This document shows positions 15,242 through 23,117 of a stretch of 44,015 bases of DNA, piece by piece (within the stretch, counting starts at the first letter, position 1; each line of letters begins with the position of its first letter). Origin of the DNA: Neoroseomonas eburnea (GTDB lineage: Bacteria; Pseudomonadota; Alphaproteobacteria; Acetobacterales; Acetobacteraceae); NCBI RefSeq assembly GCF_018129005.1, contig NZ_JAAEDL010000036.1, forward strand, positions 1 to 44,015. The letters are read 5' to 3'. A program made the position numbers and the translations under genes. The notes below the pieces were generated by a model. The model was not told where the DNA came from and searched no databases. It saw only the letters and a program-made list of their open reading frames with translations.

Positions 15242-15955
15242 ATGAAGCGATTCCCCGTTCCCCCCGCTCACGACCTCGTTCGGTTCCCGGCCAACACAGC
15301 TGAGAACATGGCGAAGTCCTACCGGCGCTGGTTGCTGGGCGGCCCTGCCGCGTTCTCGAATGACCCGGCCCGCGCAGCCGCCAGGTTTGCGCTGACGCGG
15401 GAGTTGCCGTTGGAAGTTCTCATCCGCAATGTCCGAGGGGCAAGCCGGCCTCTGGGGCGGGATGCCAACGCCGAGATCGTCGAAGCCGTCTGGCATCATC
15501 ACGTCGAGCGCGACATCCGCGCGCACGACGCTCCGAACTGGCTGTTCGACTTCCTGGCCGGCTTCGGGGTCAGGATCGCTGCAGACTTGTTGGCAGTTGA
15601 AGGTGGAACGGCGAGCCTGTTCTGGCTCCAGACGCGCCGTGGCGCCGCGCCGTCGCTGACACAGCTTGGAATGCTTCAGCGGCTATTCCTCCTGAAAGCG
15701 CGAGACAGCGACTTCGAAGATGTAGGGCTTACGATCCTCGACCTGGGTAAGCCCATCGAGGGCGGCGGTCGCGTGGTCAAGCCATACGCGATCGGCGACT
15801 TGCCGATGCCGAGCGAAGATGACGCGCGGGCGATGCTGCAGACATTCGCGGATGCTCACGCACTCCTCGTGGCAGAGAACTTCGCGAAGACACGGGCAGA
15901 ACATCGCGCGAAGCAGCGGCGCCCATCGAAGGGGCAGGACGACCTCTTCGCTTAA
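15242..15955 (+). CDS. Unknown protein, candidate toxin partner of the Panacea antitoxin
   Basis: A 237-residue protein with no family I recognise. Visible features are RFPANTAENMAKSYRRWLLGG near the N-terminus, a hydrophobic segment (WLFDFLAGFGVRIAADLLAV) around residue 100, and a charged C-terminal helix (TFADAHALLVAENFAKTRAEHRA) ending in DDLFA. The ATG at 15242 is the first in-frame start consistent with this protein-like composition. It follows the Panacea-domain gene by 104 nt on the same strand, in the same lower-GC patch. Panacea antitoxins neutralise many unrelated toxins, so a toxin role is plausible, but the sequence shows no catalytic motif. Confidence 0.6.
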   Translation: MKRFPVPPAHDLVRFPANTAENMAKSYRRWLLGGPAAFSNDPARAAARFALTRELPLEVLIRNVRGASRPLGRDANAEIVEAVWHHHVERDIRAHDAPNWLFDFLAGFGVRIAADLLAVEGGTASLFWLQTRRGAAPSLTQLGMLQRLFLLKARDSDFEDVGLTILDLGKPIEGGGRVVKPYAIGDLPMPSEDDARAMLQTFADAHALLVAENFAKTRAEHRAKQRRPSKGQDDLFA

Positions 15956-16251
15956 CTAAACGTTCGGCGAGTGCGCGAAGGAGAAGGTAGAGCGGCGAAG
16001 GAATGTCGCATTGATGCCTGAAACTCACATCGAGTAATCTCTCGGCATTCGTTGAATTCCGCCCGCGCCGCGGCTCACCAGCCACAGCGTCGCTCCATCG
16101 AGACAGTGGCTCTCGAGCCGATGGTTCCTTCCTGGCCCCGCCGTATGCGGGGGGCGGAAGCGCGCAAGGTTCCTAGCGCCAGGCCAGTTTTCCAGGTTGC
16201 CAGCGCCGCGCAGTTGCCAGCCGCGCCGGCGACCATTCCAACATCACGCAG
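15956..16251. other. Intergenic region with hairpin, no gene seen
   Basis: No open frame here looks coding. There is a compact hairpin CCCCGC-CGTAT-GCGGGG at 16136-16152, and three TTGCCAG/TTCCAGG-type boxes at about 16190-16220. It probably holds the promoter of the methyltransferase pair and the end of the Panacea-region transcript. A recombination border between the low-GC cargo and the phage genes may also lie here. Confidence 0.4.
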
Positions 16252-17724
16252 GTGCAGATGCCCCAGGCCCCATGGTCTGCGAGCGCCGTCGAGGCGCGCG
16301 CGGTCGCATCCCTGCTGCCCTATGCCGGCAATGCGCGCACGCATTCCGCCGAGCAGGTGGCGCAGATCGCGGCCTCCATCCTCGAGTTCGGCTTCGTCGC
16401 GCCGGTCCTGGTGGACGAACGCGGCGAGCTCATCGCGGGTCACGGCCGGCTGCTGGCCGCGAAGTCCCTCGGCCTCGACACCGTGCCGACCATCGTCCGC
16501 GCCGGCCTGAGCGAGGCGCAGAAGGCCGCGTATCGCTTGGCCGACAACCGCATCGCGCTGAACGCCGGCTGGGACGAAGCGCTGCTCGCGGCCGAGGTCG
16601 CGAAGCTGCAGGAAATGGGCGGCATCGACCTCGCGCTGACCGGTTTCGACGGCGCCGAGATCGAGCGGCTGCTGGCAGGGCTGGAAACCGAGGCCGGCAA
16701 CCTCCCGGCGCCGGCGGTTGCCAGCGGTGCCGAGCCGGCTCCTGGCAACCAGCCGGACGCGGATGGCGCGGAGCCGGCGGAAGACCCCGCGGATGCGGAG
16801 CCTGAGCCGCCCCGCCAAGCCGTCGCGCGCGTCGGCGACATCTGGCTGCTGGGCGAGCACCGGCTCGCCTGCGGCGACAGCACGAACCGCTCCACCGTGG
16901 CTCGCGTCATGGCCGTGGATCGTGCGGCGCTGCTGTTCACCAGCCCGCCTTACGGGAATCAGCGGGACTACACCACCGGCGGCGTCTCGGATTGGGATGC
17001 GCTGATGCAGGGCGTGTTCCAGCATCTCGACGGCGCGCTGCGCCGCGACGCGCAGGTGCTGGTGAATCTCCGGCTGATCCACCGCGAGGGGGAATGGCAG
17101 CCGTATTGGCAGGGCTGGCTCGACTGGATGCGAGCGCAGGGCTGGCGGCGCTTCGGCCTGTACGCCTGGGACCAAGGGCCTGGCCTGCCCGGCGACTGGA
17201 ACGGGCGCCTCGCACCGGCCTTCGAGCTGGTGTTCCACTTCAACCGCGAGGCGCGGCCGCCCAACAAGATCGTGCCCTGCAAATGGGCCGGCACGCCGAA
17301 CAAGGGCAGCGGGCTGCGGGCCGCCGACGGCGAGGTGAAGGCCTACACGCATATCGGCCTGCCGGTGCAGGAGATGCGCATCCCCGACAGCGTGCTGCGC
17401 ATCACCCGCCACAAGGGTCGTGGCATCGAGACCGAGCACCCGGCGGTGTTCCCAGTCGCGCTGCCAGAGTTCCTGCTGCGCGCCTACACGGACGAGTGCG
17501 ACGTCGTGTTCGAGCCGTTCGGCGGCTCCGGCACGACCATCCTCGCCGGCCAGCGCACCGGCCGGCGCGTCCGCGCCATCGAGCTTGCGCCGGCCTATGT
17601 CGACCTGGCGATCGCGCGGTGGCGGATGCTGCATCCAGACCTTCCGGTGACACTGGCCGAGGACGGCCAGGACTACGATTCCGTCGCCGCGGCCCGCGCT
17701 GAGGTAACGGCCGATGCTGCCTGA
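16252..17724 (+). CDS. ParB-domain DNA methyltransferase (TSPPY type)
   Basis: A 490-residue fusion. Residues about 12-115 form a ParB/Srx-like nuclease-fold domain (PYAGNARTHSAEQVAQIAASI, ELIAGHGRLLAAKSLG). A proline/alanine-rich linker follows, then a beta-class SAM methyltransferase with catalytic TSPPY at 230-234 before the SAM-binding PFGGSGTT at 422-429. TSPPY is more usual in N4-cytosine enzymes, but N6-adenine is possible. The GTG at 16252 and ATG at 16258 are both possible starts; neither has a strong ribosome site. Such orphan phage enzymes probably protect phage DNA from host restriction. The second, related methyltransferase overlaps its 3' end by 11 nt. Confidence 0.88.
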   Translation: MQMPQAPWSASAVEARAVASLLPYAGNARTHSAEQVAQIAASILEFGFVAPVLVDERGELIAGHGRLLAAKSLGLDTVPTIVRAGLSEAQKAAYRLADNRIALNAGWDEALLAAEVAKLQEMGGIDLALTGFDGAEIERLLAGLETEAGNLPAPAVASGAEPAPGNQPDADGAEPAEDPADAEPEPPRQAVARVGDIWLLGEHRLACGDSTNRSTVARVMAVDRAALLFTSPPYGNQRDYTTGGVSDWDALMQGVFQHLDGALRRDAQVLVNLRLIHREGEWQPYWQGWLDWMRAQGWRRFGLYAWDQGPGLPGDWNGRLAPAFELVFHFNREARPPNKIVPCKWAGTPNKGSGLRAADGEVKAYTHIGLPVQEMRIPDSVLRITRHKGRGIETEHPAVFPVALPEFLLRAYTDECDVVFEPFGGSGTTILAGQRTGRRVRAIELAPAYVDLAIARWRMLHPDLPVTLAEDGQDYDSVAAARAEVTADAA

Positions 17725-18979
17725 TCTCCGCGTCGAGATGATGCCTGTGGCGGCGCTCGCACCCTACGCCGCGAACGCCCGGCTGCACCCGACCGAGCAG
17801 GTGGCGCAGCTCGCTGCCTCGATCGGCGAGTTCGGCTTCAACGTGCCCGTGCTGGTGGACGACGCCGGCGTGCTGATCGCCGGCCATGGCCGCGTGCTCG
17901 CCGCGAAGGCGCTCGGCCTCGAGGAGGTGCCCGCCATCCGGCTCGGGCACCTGTCCGAGGCGCAGGCGCGGGCGTTCCGTCTGGCGGACAACCAGCTGGC
18001 GCTCAACTCCACCTGGGACGAGGGACTGCTCGCCGCCGAGCTGCGCGCGCTGCGCACCGACGAGTTCGACCTCGGGGTGATCGGCTTCGACGGCGCGACG
18101 CTCGATCGCCTGCTCGGCGACGCGACGACGGACCCGCCCGCGCCGGGCGGGGATCCTGACGCGCCGACGCCGGAGCCACCAGAGGCGCCCGTCACCCGGC
18201 CCGGAGATCTGTGGCTGCTCGGGGCGCATCGCCTGCTGTGCGGCGACGCCACCAGCGCCAGCGATGTGGCCCGGCTGCTGGACGGCGCGCGGCCGCACCT
18301 GATGATCACGGACCCGCCCTACGGCGTGAACTACGATCCCGAGTGGCGGAATGAGGCGGGCGTCTCGGCCACGATGCGCACCGGCAAGGTGGCGAACGAC
18401 GACCGCGCCGACTGGCGCGATGCCTGGGCGCTGTTCTCAGGCGACGTCGCCTATGTCTGGCACGCGGGCGTACACGCGCGCACGGTGATCGAGAGCCTCG
18501 AGGCCGCCGGCTTCATCGTGCGGAGCCAGATCGTCTGGGCGAAGTCGCGCTTCGTGCTCGGGCGAGGCGACTACCACTGGCAGCACGAGCCCTGCCTCTA
18601 CGCGGTGCGCAAGGGAGCGACCGGTCACTGGCAGGGCGCGCGCGACCAGGCGACGCTTTGGCCGATCAGCACCGGCGGCGACGAGGACGCGGCGACGGTG
18701 CACGGCACGCAGAAGCCGGTGGAGTGCATGCGCCGGCCGATGCTCAACAACAGCGCGCCCGGCGATGCGGTCTACGAGCCCTTCTGCGGCAGTGGGAGCA
18801 CTATCATCGCGGCGGAGACCACGGGCCGCCTCTGCTACGCGATGGACATCGACGCGCGCTACATCGACGTCGCCGTGCGACGCTGGCAAGCCTTCACCGG
18901 GCGCGCTGCCGTGCTGGCCGGGGAGGAGACGGTCTTCGACGACATCGCCGCCGCCCGCAGCACGCAGGCGGCGGCGTGA
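17714..18979 (+). CDS. ParB-domain DNA methyltransferase (DPPY type)
   Basis: A 421-residue relative of the preceding gene with the same order: a ParB-like N-domain (APYAANARLHPTEQVAQLAAS, LIAGHGRVLAAKALGLEEVP), a short acidic/proline linker, then a beta-class methyltransferase with TDPPYG from residue 199 and a SAM-binding PFCGSGST around 356-363. The DPPY motif fits N6-adenine or N4-cytosine methylation. The N-domains of the two proteins are clearly alike, whereas the methyltransferase halves differ in the catalytic motif and much of the target region. This suggests an old duplication with different target sites. ATG 17714 lies inside the upstream gene's 3' end. Confidence 0.88.
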   Translation: MLPDLRVEMMPVAALAPYAANARLHPTEQVAQLAASIGEFGFNVPVLVDDAGVLIAGHGRVLAAKALGLEEVPAIRLGHLSEAQARAFRLADNQLALNSTWDEGLLAAELRALRTDEFDLGVIGFDGATLDRLLGDATTDPPAPGGDPDAPTPEPPEAPVTRPGDLWLLGAHRLLCGDATSASDVARLLDGARPHLMITDPPYGVNYDPEWRNEAGVSATMRTGKVANDDRADWRDAWALFSGDVAYVWHAGVHARTVIESLEAAGFIVRSQIVWAKSRFVLGRGDYHWQHEPCLYAVRKGATGHWQGARDQATLWPISTGGDEDAATVHGTQKPVECMRRPMLNNSAPGDAVYEPFCGSGSTIIAAETTGRLCYAMDIDARYIDVAVRRWQAFTGRAAVLAGEETVFDDIAAARSTQAAA

Positions 18980-18992
18980 TGCCTTCGGGCGA

Positions 18993-19847
18993 TCAGGCCG
19001 GCAGGTGGTAGATCGTGTAGGATCCGCGGGCGCCCTCCTTGTTCGGCCCGACCTGGCGGACCCGCTCCAGCACCTGGACCTCGATGCCCTGGCGCTTCTT
19101 GAGGCCCGCGAAGAACCCGCGGACCGTGTGCTGCTGCCAGCCGGTGGCCTCGCAGATCTGCGCGATGGTCGCGCCCTCCTCGCGGCGAAGCAGGGCCAGC
19201 ACCTGCTCCTGCTTGGTGCCCTCGCGCGGCTTCCGCGGCGCGCCGTGCTCGCGCGCGGCGCGGGGCGGCTTGCCCGCGAGGGCAGCGCGCAGCGCCTGCA
19301 TCGGTCCGTCGAGGGCGGTGATCATGTCGGTCTCGCGGTTGGCCTCGTCGTCCCAGGCGGCCAGCACCGCCGCGGCGGCGTCGCGCAGGCTCGCGCGCAG
19401 GGCGGGCGCGGGCGCGCCCTGGGCGGGTTCGGACTCCTCCGCGGGGGCATCCCCCTCCGCCGGCTCCTCCCCGCCCGTGGGCGCCGGATCGGCCACCGGC
19501 GCGGCAGCCTCCGCGGCGGCGCGGCGCTCGGCGTTGCGGCGGGCGATGGCCTCGGGGCTCTGCTCGTCCTCCTCGCGCGCGTCGCCCGCGTTCGGGTCGA
19601 TGCCGATGGCGCGCAGCCCCTCGTCCGTGATGCGCGCCACGATCCAGGTCCCGTCCTCATCCTGTCGCCAGCCGAGCCCGACATGCTCCCGCGGGGCGTT
19701 GATCTCCGTGAGCAGGTTGTTCTTGATCAGGCTGCGGAACACCGCGTTGCGGGCGGCGGCCGGCAGGGTCTTCGGCGCGCGGGCGAGTCCCATCTCGTGC
19801 TGCGCGGCGGCGCTCAGGATTACGCGCTGGGTATCGGAAAGCTTCAT
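18993..19847 (-). CDS. DUF3489 protein with C-terminal winged helix
   Basis: A 284-residue minus-strand protein. It starts MKLSDTQRVILSAAAQHEMG, typical of DUF3489 proteins, followed by a first helix-turn-helix-like region. A long acidic/alanine linker runs to about residue 200 (EARE...PAPTGGEEPAEGDAPAEE), and the C-terminal domain (EQVLALLRREEGATIAQICE, TGWQQHTVRGFFAGLKK) is the diagnostic DUF3489 winged helix. DNA binding is likely. ATG 19847 is preceded on the minus strand by a GGAGACC ribosome site; the frame is open upstream but without protein-like sequence. It converges with the methyltransferase genes, 13 nt apart stop-to-stop. Confidence 0.85.
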   Translation of the reverse strand: MKLSDTQRVILSAAAQHEMGLARAPKTLPAAARNAVFRSLIKNNLLTEINAPREHVGLGWRQDEDGTWIVARITDEGLRAIGIDPNAGDAREEDEQSPEAIARRNAERRAAAEAAAPVADPAPTGGEEPAEGDAPAEESEPAQGAPAPALRASLRDAAAAVLAAWDDEANRETDMITALDGPMQALRAALAGKPPRAAREHGAPRKPREGTKQEQVLALLRREEGATIAQICEATGWQQHTVRGFFAGLKKRQGIEVQVLERVRQVGPNKEGARGSYTIYHLPA

Positions 19848-19957
19848 CGTCGGGGTCTCCGGTTCGGCACCCGACCAGCCGGGTGCTACCACCCCGAGCC
19901 CCGCAGGCCTTGCCTGTCGGGGCGGTGGCGGCGCCGCGTGGCGGCAGGCGTGGCGGG

Positions 19958-20194
19958 CTACTCGGCGAATTCGCCGCGCTTGAAGTAGCAATCGGTCACG
20001 CTCGCCAGTCGGCTGTTCCAGTGTTCGAGCGTCGCGGCCTTGCCCCAGAGGACCTCCTCGGGATCCGCCCCGAAGTGGTCCGCGCTCATCTGCTGAAGCT
20101 CCGCGACCATCGCGTCGAAGCGGGCCTTCTGCTGCAGGAAGGCTTCGAGGCTCTTCTGCTGATTGCGGGCGGCGCGGGCTTCGCGGTCGGTCAT
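19958..20194 (-). CDS. Small phage-associated protein
   Basis: A 78-residue helical protein (REARAARNQQKSLEAFLQQK, FDAMVAELQQMSADHF, then TLEHWNSRLASVTDCYFKRGEF). No known domain. ATG 20194 has a purine-rich GGAGACGAAG leader; a longer frame to 20278 lacks support. It lies 110 nt upstream of the DUF3489 gene on the same strand, probably in one minus-strand unit, and is divergent from the terminase genes. The 122 nt between 20194 and 20317 must hold both promoters. Confidence 0.65.
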   Translation of the reverse strand: MTDREARAARNQQKSLEAFLQQKARFDAMVAELQQMSADHFGADPEEVLWGKAATLEHWNSRLASVTDCYFKRGEFAE

Positions 20195-20316
20195 CTTCGT
20201 CTCCGTCTGGCGCGCGGTGCTCCGCGCGTGACGGACCATTCGCGCTGCGGCGGGGGCTGAGCCAAGCGCCATCGGCACGACGGCGATTGCTTTCTTCGAG
20301 GGGTCTCGATCACATC

Positions 20317-20895
20317 ATGATCGCCACCGCGCAGCCGGGCCGCGTGGCCTCGCAGCGCGAGGTGGCGCGCCGCCTTGGCATCTCCCACACGGCGCTGCAG
20401 AAGGCGCAGCGCGCCGGCCGCATCGCGCCCGAGGCCGACGGCGCCTGGGATGTCGAGAAGGTTCGCGCGCGGCTGGCGGACAGCAGCGATCCTGTCCGGA
20501 AGACCGCGACTCTGGTGCAGCCAGCAGTGGCAGCACCCCGGCCCGCATCGCCGCCGCCTGTCGCCGCGATTCCGCCGGCCGCCGATCCCCTGCCGCGCGC
20601 CGCCCAGAACACCTTCCACGATGCGCGAACGGCGAACGAGGTCCTGAAGGCGCAGGAGCGTCGGCTACGGCTCGACGAACGAAAGGGCAAGCTGGTCGAC
20701 AAGGCTCGCGCGCTCCTGCTCGTGCACCGGCTCGCCAAGGAGGAGCGCGACGCCATCCTAGCCTGGCCCGCCCGCGTCGCTGCCGAGATGGCGGCCGACC
20801 TCGGCGTCGATGTGCATCGGCTGCAGACCATGATGGACACGCGCCTGCGCCAGCACCTGGCCGAGCGGCACGATGTCCGAGTGAGCGTCGGCTGA
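20317..20895 (+). CDS. Phage terminase small subunit-like DNA-packaging protein
   Basis: A 192-residue protein. The N-terminal helix-turn-helix (ASQREVARRLGISHTALQKAQRAGRI) would recognise the packaging site. A proline/alanine linker leads to a C-terminal helical region (TANEVLKAQERRLRLDERKGKL, LAKEERDAILAWPARVAAEMA), as in Nu1-like terminase small subunits. ATG 20317 is preferred over an upstream in-frame ATG at 20287 because it begins directly before the conserved part. Its stop shares one base with the ATG of the large subunit. Confidence 0.82.
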   Translation: MIATAQPGRVASQREVARRLGISHTALQKAQRAGRIAPEADGAWDVEKVRARLADSSDPVRKTATLVQPAVAAPRPASPPPVAAIPPAADPLPRAAQNTFHDARTANEVLKAQERRLRLDERKGKLVDKARALLLVHRLAKEERDAILAWPARVAAEMAADLGVDVHRLQTMMDTRLRQHLAERHDVRVSVG

Positions 20896-22865
20896 TGGTC
20901 GGGGAGCATCTGCTGGACGAACTCGGCCGCTTCGAGGGCGACGCCGAAATACTGCAGGCGTGGCGCGACGGCATGGCGCCGGAGCCGGCGCTGCTCGTGT
21001 CGGAATGGGCCGACCGGCATCGCCTGCTCGGCAGCCGCGGCTCCGCCGAGCCGGGACCCTGGCGCACGGCGCGCACGCCCTATCTGCGCGACATCATGGA
21101 CGCGCTGTCGCCGGCGCATCCCGCTCGGCGTGTCGTGTTCATGAAGGGCGCGCAGGTCGGCGGCACCGAGTGCGGCAACAACTGGATCGGCTACGTGATC
21201 CACCACGCACCGGGGCCGATGCTCGCGGTGCAGCCGACCACCGAACTGGCCAAGCGCTTCTCCGACCAGCGCATCGACCCGCTGGTGGAGGAAACGCCGG
21301 CGATCCGGGAACGGGTCGCGCCGGCCCGCTCCCGCGACAGCGGCAATCGCCAGCTCAGCAAGGAGTTCCCGGGCGGCCAGCTGGTGATGACCGGCGCGAA
21401 CAGTGCCGTGGGCCTGCGCTCGATGTCGGCGCGGTTCCTGTTCCTCGACGAGATTGACGCCTACCCCGGCGACGTCGAGGGCGAGGGCGACCCGATCGCG
21501 CTGGCCGAGGCGCGGGCGCGGACCTTCGGCTGGCGGCGCAAGATGCTGCTGGTCTCGACGCCCACGATCGCCGGCTTGTCGCGGATCGAGCGCGAATACC
21601 TGGCGACCGACCAGCGGCGCTATTTCGTGCCCTGCCCGCATTGCGGCCATCGCCAGCATCTCCGCTTCGAGCGGCTGGTCTGGGACGAGGGACAGCCGGA
21701 GACGGCGCGGTACCTCTGCGAGGGCTGCGACGCGGCGATCGGCGAGCAGCACAAGGCGGCGATGCTGGCGGCCGGCGAGTGGCGGGCCACCGCCGAGCCC
21801 GCCGACCCGCACGCGATCGGCTTCCACATCTCGGCGCTGTATTCCCCGCCGGGCTGGATGCCCTGGTCGGAGATCGCGCGGCTCTGGCTCGCCGCCCAGG
21901 GCGACGACCGCGCGATCAAGACCTTCCGCAACACCGTGCTCGGGGAGACCTGGCAGGAGGCGGGCGAGGCGCCGGACTGGCAGCGGCTCTACGACCGCCG
22001 CGAGCACTGGCCGGCCGGCACCGTGCCGATGGGCGGGCTGCTGCTGACCGCGGGCGTCGACGTGCAGCGCGACCGGCTCGAGGCCTCGATCTGGGCCTGG
22101 GGGCAGGACCGGCAGTCCTGGCTCATCGAGCACCGCGTCCTGGCCGGCAACCCGTTCGAGGCAGCGGTGTGGGAGGATCTTCGCCTGTTGCTCGGCGAGA
22201 CTTGGCGACATGCCTCCGGCCACCGCCTGCCCATCGCCATGGCGGCGATCGACAGCGGCGACGGCATGACCACGGCGGAGGTCTACGCCTTCGTGCGGCG
22301 GGCCGGCGCGGGCCGCGCCATCGCGGTCAAGGGCCAGGACGGGCTGCGCGCCGCGGTCGGCCAGCCGGCGGCGACCGAGGTGCGGCGGCAGGGGCGCAAG
22401 CTCGGCGGGCTCAAGGTCTGGCCGGTAGGCTCCTCCTTCCTCAAGGCCGAGACCTATGGCTGGCTCAAGCTCGACCGGCCGACGGAGGAGAGCGGCGAGC
22501 CCTTCCCGCCCGGCTACGTGCACCTGCCGATGCATGCTGCCGGCGAGGAGTTCTGCCGCCAGCTCACCGCCGAGCAGTTGGTCGCCCGCGCCGGGCGCAA
22601 CGGCTTCCGGCGGCTCGAATGGGTCAAGACCCGCGAGCGCAACGAGGCGCTGGACTGCCGGGTCTATGCGCGTGCAGCCGCAGCGGCGCTGGGCATGGAC
22701 GGCTGGGGCGACGGGCGCTGGGCGCGCATGGCGGATGCGCTGTCGCTGCCAGCGGCCGAACTTCCCACTGGCGGGAATGTCGCCCCGGCGTCGCCCGCGC
22801 AGGCGGCACCAGACACCCATCGCCCGCGCGGCTGGCTTGCGCCGCGCAGCGGCTGGCTGCGCTGA
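20895..22865 (+). CDS. Phage terminase large subunit (GpA family)
   Basis: A 656-residue packaging motor and nuclease. The ATPase half has a GpA-type P-loop KGAQVGGTE at residues 84-92 and a Walker B LDEID at 184-188, followed by LLVSTPTIAG. A zinc-ribbon-like region follows (CPHCGH, then CEGC) at about 235-280, then a C-terminal nuclease domain with GVDVQRDRLEASIW and a later AAIDSGDGMTTAEVY. Length is normal for the family and the frame is intact, unlike the capsid genes downstream. It cuts concatemers and pumps DNA into heads. Translation is coupled to the small subunit by one shared base. Confidence 0.95.
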   Translation: MVGEHLLDELGRFEGDAEILQAWRDGMAPEPALLVSEWADRHRLLGSRGSAEPGPWRTARTPYLRDIMDALSPAHPARRVVFMKGAQVGGTECGNNWIGYVIHHAPGPMLAVQPTTELAKRFSDQRIDPLVEETPAIRERVAPARSRDSGNRQLSKEFPGGQLVMTGANSAVGLRSMSARFLFLDEIDAYPGDVEGEGDPIALAEARARTFGWRRKMLLVSTPTIAGLSRIEREYLATDQRRYFVPCPHCGHRQHLRFERLVWDEGQPETARYLCEGCDAAIGEQHKAAMLAAGEWRATAEPADPHAIGFHISALYSPPGWMPWSEIARLWLAAQGDDRAIKTFRNTVLGETWQEAGEAPDWQRLYDRREHWPAGTVPMGGLLLTAGVDVQRDRLEASIWAWGQDRQSWLIEHRVLAGNPFEAAVWEDLRLLLGETWRHASGHRLPIAMAAIDSGDGMTTAEVYAFVRRAGAGRAIAVKGQDGLRAAVGQPAATEVRRQGRKLGGLKVWPVGSSFLKAETYGWLKLDRPTEESGEPFPPGYVHLPMHAAGEEFCRQLTAEQLVARAGRNGFRRLEWVKTRERNEALDCRVYARAAAAALGMDGWGDGRWARMADALSLPAAELPTGGNVAPASPAQAAPDTHRPRGWLAPRSGWLR

Positions 22866-22880
22866 AGGAGGAGGACGCGC

Positions 22881-23117
22881 ATGGACCCGACCGTCCTCGC
22901 CTGGGCACTGGCGCAACCGGCCGGCAGCCGCGCGGCCGCGCTCGCCGCCGCCTACACCGGCGGCACCACGCGCGTGACCTTTGACGGGCGGACCGTGGAG
23001 TACCGCAGCCTGGATGAGCTCGGCCGGGCGCTGGCGGTGCTGCGCGGCGCAGAGATGACGGCGGCGCGCCGCCCGTCCGTGACGCTGGCCAGCTTCTCTC
23101 GCGGGGGAAGCACGTGA
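22881..23117 (+). CDS. gpW-like head-tail joining protein
   Basis: A 78-residue protein placed between terminase and portal, exactly where gpW-family proteins lie. The sequence fits the short alpha/beta fold: a helix (SRAAALAAAYTGG), two strands (TRVTFDGRTVEYRS) and a helix (LDELGRALAVLRGAEM). GpW-type proteins stabilise the packaged head and allow tail joining. ATG 22881 follows AAGGAGGAGG. The last base of its stop is the first base of the portal ATG. Confidence 0.85.
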   Translation: MDPTVLAWALAQPAGSRAAALAAAYTGGTTRVTFDGRTVEYRSLDELGRALAVLRGAEMTAARRPSVTLASFSRGGST

